NCBI RefSeq assembly: GCF_003628305.1
Contig: NZ_RBZM01000002.1
Location: forward strand, 558,001 to 622,000
DNA: 64,000 bases
Direction of reading: 5' to 3'
Origin: Cohnella endophytica
Lineage (GTDB): Bacteria; Bacillota; Bacilli; Paenibacillales; Paenibacillaceae
Shown: piece after piece, positions 52,280 through 60,459 of the stretch
Layout: every line of letters begins with the position of its first letter
Position numbering within the stretch: position 1 is the first letter of the stretch
Program-made: the position numbers and the translations under genes
The notes under the pieces: model-generated
What the model was told of the DNA's origin: nothing
Databases searched by the model: none
The model's input: only the letters and a program-made list of their open reading frames with translations

Positions 52280-55200
52280 TTAACTCGTGAACAATCGGCC
52301 CGTAGGAACGATCTGCTTCGCCTGCGATGCGCTCGACCAGGAAAGCTGAGCGTGCGCGTTGCCACCAAGCTCGATGTATTCCATTTTGATATCGTACTTC
52401 TCGCCGGCGGTAAGGGAAATCGTCGCGCTGAGTTCGCCGTTCATGGCCACCCAGTTGCTGATCAATAACTGACCGTTTACCCATAGGCGCACTCCGTCAT
52501 CCGTATGCGTATAGAAAGTGTATGTCTCTGTATATTGAGACTGTACCTTGCCTGTCCACCGCGCAGAGAACCATTCCCCCGGAACGTCTGGTGTAGGCCG
52601 GTCGCCGCCCCAATCGAAGTCAATGGTCGCATCGATGCGACTTAATGCCAGCGTTCCGAAATCTCCGGAATAATAAGTACCGTTAAGTCCGTTCGAAGGC
52701 GTTGTCGCTGCGTCCGTCGTCAAGTTAAGTGCATTGCTTGCAGCCGATACGTTTCCTGCCTCATCTTTCGCCTTAACCGTGAACGTATACGCGGTACTAG
52801 CAGATAAGCCGTTAACCGTGAAAGTCGTCGCACCCGTCGTGGATCCGGCTAAATTCGTTCCGTTATAAATGTCGTAACCCGTTACTCCGACATTATCCGT
52901 CGAAGCGGTCCAAGAGAGGTTCACGCTGCTGCTCGTTTTGGATGGCGAAATCAGTCCCGTAGGCGCGGTCGGCGCTTGCGTATCGGTACTCGCATTCGTC
53001 GTCACATTAAGCGAGCCGCTGGCTGCCGATACGTTGCCGGCCGCGTCTTTCGCCTTAACCGTGAACGTATAGACCGTGTTAGCCGTAAGGCCGCTTACCG
53101 TGAAGGTCGTCGCGCCAGTCGTCGAGCCGGCCAACGCGCCTCCTTTATAGATGTCATATCCTGTTACTCCTACATTATCCGTCGACGCAGTCCAGCTTAA
53201 GTTGACGCTTGTAGAAGTCTTCGATGGCGAAGTCAAATTCGTCGGCGCGGTAGGTGCTTGAGTATCGCCGCCTCCCGCTAAGTTGACGTCGCAGGTTTTG
53301 TATTGGCCGACGGCCGGGTCGGTTCCGAAAGCATTATTCGAGCACATGACGGAATTCGTGAAAGTTCCGTACGCGTAGCTGCTCGTCACGCCGTAACGCA
53401 CTTGTTTGGTGCCCGTGAAAGAACACAGGTTGTTCTCGCCCGCGCAATTGGTCCAGTTCGCAGCAGGATCCGTCGTCACGGTCACCGCGTTGCTGGCGGC
53501 CGACAAGTTATTCGAGGCATCCTTCGCTTTGACCGTGTAAGTATACGCCGTATTGGCCGACAAGCCGGTTAACGTAGCGGAAGTGGCGTTCGCTCCCGTT
53601 GTCGTACCTGCCAACGTAGTACCGTTATAAATGTTATAACCGGTTACGCCGACGTTGTCCGTAGATGCCGACCAAGACAGGCTTATGCTCGTGTCGGTCT
53701 TTGCCGGAGAGATCAAGTTGGAAGGTGCCGTCGGAGCTTGCGTATCGCCCGCGTCCGTCGTTACGTTCAACGTATTGCTAGCAGCGGAAACGTTACCTGC
53801 GGCGTCTTTTGCTTTGACCGTAAAACTGTACGCCGTGCTTGGCGTTAGGCTGGTGACGGTGAACGTCGTTGCGTTGGCCCCGGACGTAGATCCTGCCAGC
53901 GTGCCGTTCTTATACACATCATAGCCGATTACGGCGACGTTGTCCGTCGATGCCGCCCAAGATAAATTTACCGTCACGTTCGACTTCGATGAAGCAATCA
54001 GGTTTGTCGGAGCGGTAGGCGCCGTCGTATCCGGCGGTCCCGTGAATACGGTGATCGACTGTTCCTTTACGCTCGCTCGTCCGCCGTTGTCCCATACGCC
54101 CAGTATGACTTTGTAGGTCCCGGCCTTCAAGTACGTATACGTCGGACTTGCGGTAGTAACCGGAATACCTTCGCCAAGATCCCAAAGCGTTTCCACGATC
54201 GTGCCGTTGTCGGTCGACGTGTTCGTGAAAGTGACCGGCTGGCCAAGTTGCACCGTGAGCGGCGCCGTGAAGTTCGCGACCGGTTTGGGATCGCTGAATC
54301 CGCGGCTCGTCAGCTGCGTGTTCGTGCCGTTGCCGCTAACCGTATTCCCGCTCCACTCCAAGTTCGCCGCGGAGGAAGGATACTGGTCGATGGAAGGGCC
54401 GCCGTTGCCGGTGATCGTGTTATTAACGAAGCTAAGGCTGTCGGTACCGCTAGCTGTCGTGATCTCGATCGCTTTACGGCCGTTATTGAGAATTTGGTTG
54501 CTATCGAAGATGATGTTCTTCGTATCGCCGTGAATCCGAACGGCGTTGCCGTCGTAACCCGGATAAGCCGCGGCAGGATTGCCCGATGCTCCGTTCTTCC
54601 AAGTGTTTTTGTAGAAGTATTGATATTGTTCGGTGAAACCAGTTCCTGCCCCTTGTAGTTGCATGCCCCACATGACGATATTCTGGACTGTATTATAGTT
54701 CCATAGTTGATACCCCGTGCCGGGCGACTGTTGCATGCCGACTTGTTGGCCTCCATCGACTAAGTTGCCCGACGTAATGCCATGGTCGACCATGACTTCG
54801 AGGCCCATGTTGCCTACGGAGCCGTCGTTTGCTTTTACGATATTGTTCCGTACGGCAATGTATTTGGATCGAACCGCGCTAATCCAGTGATCGACGTTGT
54901 TATTCTCGACCAGAGAGTAATCGACATTGGTGTGAAGCTCTATTCCGAGACCTTCCATTTTCTTGCCCGTGCCGGTAATCGTATTGCCGCGAACGATCGC
55001 GTATGGACTATCGTCGTTAACGAATATACCGCCTCGTCCGGTATTGCTGATCGTGTTGTTCTCGATCAAGACATGGCTTGATCCCCAACCGGCTCGAACA
55101 CCTGCGCCCCAATCGGAATTAATGCCGCTATTGTTGACGATATTGTCGGAAATTTCGAGGTTCGTGGATCCGATAGCGTAGAGCGCGAACGGACCGAAAC

Positions 55201-55687
55201 CCGCCGAGGCAGCCAAATCCTTGACCCTGAGATGACGCATTTTGTTGCCGTTTCCCGATTCAGACGTTACGGCGGACAATAAAACCGTGCTACCGTTACC
55301 GTCGAGCGTCATATCCGATACTTCCGCGTTGTTTACGTTATGAAGGTAGAAGAACATAGTCGATGCCGAACCCGAAGTCATTTTCACGGTCGTCGAATCG
55401 CGTCCGGCGCCCGCGATCTTAACGCCGGACTTGCCGTTGACGTTCGCGGACAAATAATACGTTCCCGCCGGGAGCAATACCGTGTCGCCGACCGCCGCCG
55501 AGTTAACGGCGTTCTGAATGGCCGTCAAATCGTCCGTCGTATCGCTTCCATTCGCCCCGAAAGCGGTTACATTAATCGTCGCGGCAAATGCCGTAGTTGC
55601 CGGAATGACCGGCAAAATAACCGATAGCGCGCAGAATAGGCTAAGCACCTTCATTTTCAGCTTTCCAGTGGCTTTTAATTTCATCGT
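52280..55687 (-). CDS. Large secreted beta-helix protein with PKD, four FN3, four-Cys and PA14 modules
   Basis: This 1135-residue exported protein has a signal peptide (about 10-35). A pectate-lyase-like right-handed beta-helix (about 36-465) opens with INVTAFGANGSDTTDDLTAIQNAVN, the start typical of the rhamnogalacturonase/epimerase beta-helix group. PKD (about 468-550), FN3-1 (551-647), FN3-2 (648-739), a four-Cys module (740-807, NWTNCAGENNLC), FN3-3 (808-901), FN3-4 (902-996) and PA14 (997-1135) follow. The ATG at 55687 has GAGGGA at good spacing; one at 55693 is also possible. PA14 and FN3 suggest polysaccharide binding. It probably attacks a pectin-type or other uronate-rich polymer, fitting the uxa genes next door. 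Confidence 0.88.
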   Translation of the reverse strand, partial: TMKLKATGKLKMKVLSLFCALSVILPVIPATTAFAATINVTAFGANGSDTTDDLTAIQNAVNSAAVGDTVLLPAGTYYLSANVNGKSGVKIAGAGRDSTTVKMTSGSASTMFFYLHNVNNAEVSDMTLDGNGSTVLLSAVTSESGNGNKMRHLRVKDLAASAGFGPFALYAIGSTNLEISDNIVNNSGINSDWGAGVRAGWGSSHVLIENNTISNTGRGGIFVNDDSPYAIVRGNTITGTGKKMEGLGIELHTNVDYSLVENNNVDHWISAVRSKYIAVRNNIVKANDGSVGNMGLEVMVDHGITSGNLVDGGQQVGMQQSPGTGYQLWNYNTVQNIVMWGMQLQGAGTGFTEQYQYFYKNTWKNGASGNPAAAYPGYDGNAVRIHGDTKNIIFDSNQILNNGRKAIEITTASGTDSLSFVNNTITGNGGPSIDQYPSSAANLEWSGNTVSGNGTNTQLTSRGFSDPKPVANFTAPLTVQLGQPVTFTNTSTDNGTIVETLWDLGEGIPVTTASPTYTYLKAGTYKVILGVWDNGGRASVKEQSITVFTGPPDTTAPTAPTNLIASSKSNVTVNLSWAASTDNVAVIGYDVYKNGTLAGSTSGANATTFTVTSLTPSTAYSFTVKAKDAAGNVSAASNTLNVTTDAGDTQAPTAPSNLISPAKTDTSISLSWSASTDNVGVTGYNIYNGTTLAGTTTGANATSATLTGLSANTAYTYTVKAKDASNNLSAASNAVTVTTDPAANWTNCAGENNLCSFTGTKQVRYGVTSSYAYGTFTNSVMCSNNAFGTDPAVGQYKTCDVNLAGGGDTQAPTAPTNLTSPSKTSTSVNLSWTASTDNVGVTGYDIYKGGALAGSTTGATTFTVSGLTANTVYTFTVKAKDAAGNVSAASGSLNVTTNASTDTQAPTAPTGLISPSKTSSSVNLSWTASTDNVGVTGYDIYNGTNLAGSTTGATTFTVNGLSASTAYTFTVKAKDEAGNVSAASNALNLTTDAATTPSNGLNGTYYSGDFGTLALSRIDATIDFDWGGDRPTPDVPGEWFSARWTGKVQSQYTETYTFYTHTDDGVRLWVNGQLLISNWVAMNGELSATISLTAGEKYDIKMEYIELGGNAHAQLSWSSASQAKQIVPTGRLFTS
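52700..54037. repeat. Four FN3 coding repeats, two nearly identical
   Basis: The modules occupy about 54037-53747, 53746-53471, 53266-52985 and 52984-52700. All share the TDNVGVTGYD-type core and TVKAKDAAGNVSAAS strand. FN3-3 and FN3-4 are the most alike, with long matching runs at protein level, and also resemble the FN3 module of the protein at 25827. Confidence 0.8.
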
Positions 55688-56123
55688 CATAGTTCCCTCG
55701 CTTCTTTTTGTTGTTTGCGCTGCATGTTTCGCCAATTGCCAATCATACATCGACTCTAATAAAACTCGTGAATTGAAACCACCCGCCTCCTCTCAACTTC
55801 ATCCTGACACACCGCTTTTCGCCGCGTAAACTGTAACAAATTCGAAAAACCGTACAATAAGACTGTCATAAATGCGAAATCCTACACTCCCAACACCCGT
55901 TGCCCCAATTAAAATCCAAAATTGATAGAATGTTTACAGTAAAGAAATAAAAAAAGACCCGCAAGGGGTCTTTTGATTGTCGGGAAAGTGATGACACGAA
56001 GCTGAATCGACGAAAATCCGAAAAATATTGCTGAAAAATATAACTACAGCTGGTACATTCTTCGAAACCGGTCACGATACGATGAAACACCGTAAGATCA
56101 GCCAAATTAATCGTTGTTTCGAT
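55688..56123. other. 436-base gap with terminator and upstream region of the beta-helix gene
   Basis: The longest non-coding stretch in the window. It contains the terminator at 55952-55974 and, on the minus strand, a weak promoter-like pair TTGTAC...TACAGT about 120 bases before the beta-helix gene. A 79-codon open frame (55866-56105) runs through the terminator, lacks a ribosome site and is judged spurious. I see no riboswitch or tRNA. Confidence 0.5.
55952..55974 (-). terminator. Terminator downstream of the ketosynthase operon
   Basis: AAAAGACCC (55952-55960) pairs with GGGTCTTTT (55966-55974), followed on the minus strand by a long T-rich tail (TTTTTTTATTTC). It lies about 150 bases past the 293-residue gene. 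Confidence 0.8.
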
Positions 56124-57005
56124 CTATTCCGACTTCCCCATCTCCAATTTCTTCTGAACGAGCATCGCATGAAGCTGTTCGGTGGCTAACCCGTGAAGAA
56201 CGAGCCGGTAACCGGCTTGCAGCGTATGCATGGGAACCATCGGGTGTTTGTTGTTGACGAGCGCCAGCCGCTGAGGTTCGTTGACGATCGTCGATGCGTA
56301 TATGCCGATAATCTCGTCCAACTGCAAGGAATTGGATGCCCGCCAGAAGTCGTTGTCCGTGAGGAACATCTGGTAGATGGGCGTAAAACATTCGATAGCC
56401 GTCAACAAATCGATCTTGTTCGTCCATCGACGAGGCATCCGCTCGATCGGTTGCGGGCCAATCGTGATCGCGTCCATGTTCGGCTTTTCCAGATGGGAAA
56501 TGGTCAGATCTTTGCTTTGCAGCTCTTTGTTCAGGTTGATGATAAAGTTGTAAATATTAATATCGTGAATGAGGAATAAATCATCCTTCACCGCTTCCAA
56601 ATTGTAAGGACGCAACGGGTTGAGCTTCACGTCGGCACCGGGCACGTTGTCGCGGATGAATTGAAGGATTTCCGAGCCGAGCGTGAAATGCCTAAGAATC
56701 ATCGTGTTCGCTTCCGGGCTGACGAACGTTTTTAAGCCACGATATAATATTCGGTGCAATAACTTCGATGAGGCAAAAGCATTCGGCAACGCGGTTCGGA
56801 TCAACTTGATCAGTATGATGGACAAACGGGCAAAAGGGCGAAGCAAAGGAAGTAAAAATTGCCTGGACTTCGTCGACGAATCTTTGAGGAACGCCGCTTT
56901 GGCCGACTCGTCGAACGGAATGCTCCGATCCAGGAAAATCGCAAGGAACGGGTTGGGATCCTTCGGATTATGTTCCATGTCATAGAAGTATTCAGGCGTG
57001 CTCAT
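56124..57005 (-). CDS. Uncharacterised 293-residue protein, partner of the ketosynthase fusion
   Basis: I do not recognise a family with confidence. The protein is soluble apart from one hydrophobic stretch (about residues 60-75, RLSIILIKLIRTALP). Conserved-looking segments are NPFLAIFLDRSIPFDESAKAAFLKDSSTKSRQFLLPLLRP at the start, LRHFTLGSEILQFIRDN in the middle and LTAIECFTPIYQMFLTDNDFWRASNSLQLDEIIGIY later. No catalytic motif is obvious. AAGGAGG precedes the ATG at slightly long spacing. It follows the fusion gene by 32 bases and shares its terminator, so it is probably in the same pathway: a tailoring enzyme, carrier interactor or stability factor. Confidence 0.8.
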   Translation of the reverse strand: MSTPEYFYDMEHNPKDPNPFLAIFLDRSIPFDESAKAAFLKDSSTKSRQFLLPLLRPFARLSIILIKLIRTALPNAFASSKLLHRILYRGLKTFVSPEANTMILRHFTLGSEILQFIRDNVPGADVKLNPLRPYNLEAVKDDLFLIHDINIYNFIINLNKELQSKDLTISHLEKPNMDAITIGPQPIERMPRRWTNKIDLLTAIECFTPIYQMFLTDNDFWRASNSLQLDEIIGIYASTIVNEPQRLALVNNKHPMVPMHTLQAGYRLVLHGLATEQLHAMLVQKKLEMGKSE

Positions 57006-57037
57006 AAGACTTGCCGACCTCCTTCCTTGAACGCTGC

Positions 57038-58930
57038 CTACTCATTTTCAAGTTCCTCGAGCTGCAAGAGGTATAGTCTGGCCGTTACTTTGGCGGTTTT
57101 GACGACGCTCCGGGCGATCTCCTCCGTTAACATCTCCGATCGTATCCCCTTTTCCAGCCTCTCGAAATGATTCACGTCGCTTTCGCTATGGTAGAGCAGG
57201 AACGACACTTTCTCGTCAGGCAGCCTTAATTGGTCCCGGATAAGTTCGCCCCAATGCCGAGCCATCCGACAGCCGAGTCCTTCGATGATCCACATCGCGC
57301 CGAGCAAGTCGAATGGATTTTCCCGGCTTGCCCGTTGGAACATGTAGGCGGATAACGCCTCGCTTCCGATATTTTTCGAACCGGATTGAATACGTTCCTT
57401 CGTCCCCCCGATCGCGAGATAGTCTCGCTCCAGAATCTGATAATCCTTGTGTTCGTCGCTCGCGTGGGCGATAAAAGCCGAACGAAGGTCGATTCGGTCG
57501 ATCGAGATGTTGGAAGCCGCCCGCGCGATCCATTGCGAGCCGTCCACCACCTGCTGCCGGAGATTAAACAGAAGTCGCTTGTAGTCCTCTAACGTAAACC
57601 TGCCACGGTTCAGCTTCTCGATGAGCGGTACATGGTTTAACCGGTTCTCGAAATCCAACCAAACCTGCACGAGCTGGCGGACAAGCCATTCCTGCAGCGA
57701 ATTCGCCTCGTCGTAGGCTAATGCCGGAGCTTTCGGCTGCCTGATTGCCGCCGCATGCGCTCTATGGCCAGTGTCCGATCCGCCTCGAACGACCGTTAAA
57801 TACATGAACGTAGTCAGGAACCTGCCGCTTTCCGGTACCATGCAGAGGATTTTCTCGTTTTCCTTTAGCCGCCCTCCGTTCAGCAGCTCCTCAAGCAGGA
57901 TGAAAATCGATGCGGATCCGGTATTTCCTTTCTCATAGAGATTCGTGAACCACTTCTCTTCCGGAATAGATGCGCCTCCCAGCTCAAGCAACCGAAAAAC
58001 TTCGTCCCGGAAAAAATGCGAGGAATAGTGGCAAGCCATCCAATCGACGTCCGATGCTTTCACTTTCCCTTCGTCCACTAGCTTAAAGAAGTCGTTCACG
58101 CCGAGCTTGGGCATCTCTTTCACGAGACGGATATCCTGCTTCATATTAATCGCGCCGTCGTCTGCGGCTTCCTGGTAAGTCGCGTAATCCAGCCAAGATT
58201 TCTCTATCGGCTCGCCGACTTCCTTGTTCGCGCCGGCATACATGCAAGTCTCGTATTGATTGGCATAAGACTTGATCTCGATCCACTCGATACGAAGGGA
58301 TAGCCCGTTCGGCGCCGGCTTATCTTGAATAAGGAAAGCGCCCGCACCGTCCGATAGCATGAAGCGAAGGAAGTCCGTGTCGAAAGGCAAGGCTCCTCTC
58401 TCCTGCCACGCCCGTTGGCTCTCGTAGCGGCTGCTTTTGAAAATCCGGCTCGGGAATTCGCTGGCGCATGCGATCGCGTTTTTCTTGCCTCCCGCTTTAA
58501 TCTGTAGGAACGCCGACTGAATCGCCGCGACGCCGCTTCCGCATACACCGTGAAGGCTTGCGATTTCCATCGCCGGCAGCTTCGCTTCCGCTTGCACCAT
58601 GCTGGAGAAGCCCGGAATAATGACGTCGCCATGCGTGGTGGCGGTGGACAAATAGTCGATGTCCTCTGCGTTAACGCCGGAATGGCCGATCGCGTCGCGA
58701 ATGGCTAACGCGGCCATCTGCGTATTGCTATACGTAGTATTCTGCCCGCGATCGATCGCGTAATGCCGAGTCTTGATCCCGTTCTCCCTTAAAATTCTCG
58801 TTTTCGTTCTCGAAGGTTTGCCCCCAACATAACCGAGGTATTCCTCCATCTCGTCGTTCCCGATCGGTTCTCCCGGGAGGAACGCCCCTGCCGCCGTAAT
58901 GTATGCTTGCTTGCAGCTTTCTTCCGACAT
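57038..58930 (-). CDS. Ketoacyl synthase III fused to haem-oxygenase-like diiron domain
   Basis: This 630-residue cytoplasmic protein joins two enzymes. The N-terminal thiolase fold (about 1-385) resembles KAS III: GVCGSG with Cys130, ACHYSSHF with His301, and EKGNTGSAS with Asn336 form the full condensing triad, so it should load an acyl chain and condense it. The C-terminal part (about 405-630) resembles TenA/haem-oxygenase-like proteins of the iron-containing redox type. Potential metal ligands cluster in IAHASDEHKDY (His489, Glu493, His494), WIIEGLG (Glu550) and YHSESDVNHFERLE (His581, Glu583, His588). I chose the ATG at 58930 after AGGAAGG; a longer frame adds 41 unlike residues. I infer one-substrate hand-off between condensation and oxidation; the product is unknown. 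Confidence 0.85.
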   Translation of the reverse strand: MSEESCKQAYITAAGAFLPGEPIGNDEMEEYLGYVGGKPSRTKTRILRENGIKTRHYAIDRGQNTTYSNTQMAALAIRDAIGHSGVNAEDIDYLSTATTHGDVIIPGFSSMVQAEAKLPAMEIASLHGVCGSGVAAIQSAFLQIKAGGKKNAIACASEFPSRIFKSSRYESQRAWQERGALPFDTDFLRFMLSDGAGAFLIQDKPAPNGLSLRIEWIEIKSYANQYETCMYAGANKEVGEPIEKSWLDYATYQEAADDGAINMKQDIRLVKEMPKLGVNDFFKLVDEGKVKASDVDWMACHYSSHFFRDEVFRLLELGGASIPEEKWFTNLYEKGNTGSASIFILLEELLNGGRLKENEKILCMVPESGRFLTTFMYLTVVRGGSDTGHRAHAAAIRQPKAPALAYDEANSLQEWLVRQLVQVWLDFENRLNHVPLIEKLNRGRFTLEDYKRLLFNLRQQVVDGSQWIARAASNISIDRIDLRSAFIAHASDEHKDYQILERDYLAIGGTKERIQSGSKNIGSEALSAYMFQRASRENPFDLLGAMWIIEGLGCRMARHWGELIRDQLRLPDEKVSFLLYHSESDVNHFERLEKGIRSEMLTEEIARSVVKTAKVTARLYLLQLEELENE

Positions 58931-59051
58931 TTCAACCCTTCCTCTCACCCTCGATGATTTGTTTCCGACTTTAGAGTCATCATAGGGCGAGCGGAACGAT
59001 GCGAAAAGTACCAACAATTTATAGTACCGTGGCGTGACAGCTATTCGTTCC

Positions 59052-59090
59052 AAAAAAAAAGACGACTCGCCGGATCGGCAAATGCGTCTA
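59052..59090 (-). terminator. Terminator after the 101-residue membrane protein gene
   Basis: AGACG (59060-59064) pairs with CGTCT (59085-59089), with an inner GCCG/CGGC stem, and nine Ts follow on the minus strand. It separates that gene from the ketosynthase operon. Confidence 0.8.
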
Positions 59091-59102
59091 ATAATGGAGT
59101 TT

Positions 59103-59408
59103 TTACTTCACCTTTTCCTCCGCAAACTCGGGAATTGTCAGCAACAGAAGCCGATAAAGGAAAAATACGCCAAGGTAAGCGCCCGTTGCTAGAAAGAACG
59201 GATTAAGAAAGACAGCATGGATCGTCGTCATGAATACGATGTGGTCCCTGATGATCTTATACACGGATATCGCGGCGATATTCCCGAATATAAGCCCGGC
59301 AATAAGAGCGGCAGCATTAAACGCCGCACGATAATGAGCCCATTTGTTTTGTACGTAAATCATCAGCACTGGAACCGCTATGCTCGCTAGAAATATCATG
59401 ACCGACAC
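59103..59408 (-). CDS. Small membrane protein of unknown function
   Basis: A 101-residue protein with three hydrophobic segments (about 2-20, 30-52 and 62-90), probably a polytopic inner-membrane protein. I recognise no family. The start is uncertain: a GTG at 59408 has AGAGG eight bases upstream; another GTG at 59417 and an ATG at 59399 are also in frame. It lies before the ketosynthase operon but is cut off from it by a terminator. Confidence 0.65.
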   Translation of the reverse strand: MSVMIFLASIAVPVLMIYVQNKWAHYRAAFNAAALIAGLIFGNIAAISVYKIIRDHIVFMTTIHAVFLNPFFLATGAYLGVFFLYRLLLLTIPEFAEEKVK

Positions 59409-59550
59409 GGAATTCACCTCTTCCCCAGTCTTGACTTCTTATCGCGGAAAAATTCGTTTTTCCGTCCTAATAGCAAGAAGCCTAAGCTTGAACATTAGGT
59501 TTCCTTCATAAACGACACCTCGTCATAATTTGCTGTTACCATGCAGGTAA

Positions 59551-59568
59551 GCAATCCGTACGGATTGC
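59551..59568. promoter_or_regulatory. 18-base perfect palindrome before the CAP-protein gene
   Basis: GCAATCCGTACGGATTGC is its own reverse complement. It lies 25 bases before the ATG at 59593 and just ahead of the ribosome site. With no loop and no T-run it is unlikely to be a terminator; an operator is the natural reading. Confidence 0.5.
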
Positions 59569-59592
59569 GCACATCACGGCAAGGAGGACATC

Positions 59593-60270
59593 ATGAGGAA
59601 ATCGTTATTAGCCACTATGGCGTTATCGTTGTCATTGTCGATTGGTTTTGCGGCAGGAGGACAAGCTCACGCAGCTGCGCAGCCGATCAAAACCTATTCG
59701 TCGCCTCCCTTCACCTTTTATAAAGCCAGCGCGGGTGACACCCTTTACTTCATCGGCAAAAGATACGGAGTAACCGTTAATACGCTCATACACTTAAACC
59801 CGGGGATCAACCCTAATAAACTATATGTAGGCCAAGTCATCAAGCTGAAAAGCACGGGGAATGGGGCTGTCAAACCTGCTGCCAAACCTGCCACTCCAGC
59901 GAAGAGCAGCTTTGAACAACAAGTCGTCAACCTGGTTAACCAATACCGCGTCAAAAACGGATTAACGACGCTTAAGGTTTCGGCACCGCTTGCGGCCATG
60001 GCCAAGGACAAAGCGATCGATATGTACACGAATAATTACTTTGACCACACCTCGCCGACGTACGGCTCTCCGTTCCAGATGATGAAATCTTACAAAATCT
60101 CTTACGGCTACGCGGGCGAAAATATCGCTATGGGCCAGAAGACGGCGCAAGAGGTTATGAACGCTTGGATGAACAGCTCGGGACACCGTGCGAACATCCT
60201 GAACGCAAATTACACCGCCATCGGCGTCGCCTACTATAAAGGCGAATGGGTACAAGAATTCATCGGATAA
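59593..60270 (+). CDS. Secreted LysM and CAP (SCP/YkwD-like) domain protein
   Basis: This 225-residue exported protein has a signal peptide (1-28, ending AHA). A LysM module (about 42-90, ASAGDTLYFIGKRYGVTVNTLIHLNPGI) binds peptidoglycan and a Lys/Ala/Pro linker follows. The CAP domain (about 107-225) has VNQYRVKNGL, FDHTSPTYG, GENIAMG and SSGHRANILN, the conserved His/Glu pocket. Such YkwD-like proteins are common in spore formers and sit in the wall or spore coat. AAGGAGG precedes the ATG. An 18-base palindrome lies just upstream, and a strong terminator follows. Confidence 0.92.
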   Translation: MRKSLLATMALSLSLSIGFAAGGQAHAAAQPIKTYSSPPFTFYKASAGDTLYFIGKRYGVTVNTLIHLNPGINPNKLYVGQVIKLKSTGNGAVKPAAKPATPAKSSFEQQVVNLVNQYRVKNGLTTLKVSAPLAAMAKDKAIDMYTNNYFDHTSPTYGSPFQMMKSYKISYGYAGENIAMGQKTAQEVMNAWMNSSGHRANILNANYTAIGVAYYKGEWVQEFIG

Positions 60271-60275
60271 ACAAA

Positions 60276-60324
60276 GAAGCCTTCTCTCCCCGGTTCCAAC
60301 TTGGAGATGAAGGCTTCCCTTTTT
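60276..60324 (+). terminator. Terminator after the CAP-protein gene
   Basis: GAAGCCTTC (60276-60284) pairs with GAAGGCTTC (60309-60317), with an inner TCTCC/GGAGA stem, followed by CCTTTTTTT. Confidence 0.88.
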
Positions 60325-60459
60325 TTCGAGTATCGCACATTTTTTTTACAAAAACACTCATAAAAATCACTCATAGTATAACAAACTTTTCAATACACTT
60401 TATTTAGAATGGATACCGGATCAAAATAAAGGAACCTGAAGGAGTATGTTATCCGCGGA

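Noticed and set aside
55866-56105. Open frame of 79 codons on the minus strand in the long gap
   Set aside because: It lacks a ribosome-binding site, has low-complexity content, and runs through a terminator. It is unlikely to be a gene.
59409-59592. ydaO/c-di-AMP riboswitch upstream of the CAP gene
   Set aside because: The region is too short and lacks the consensus; only the palindrome is notable.
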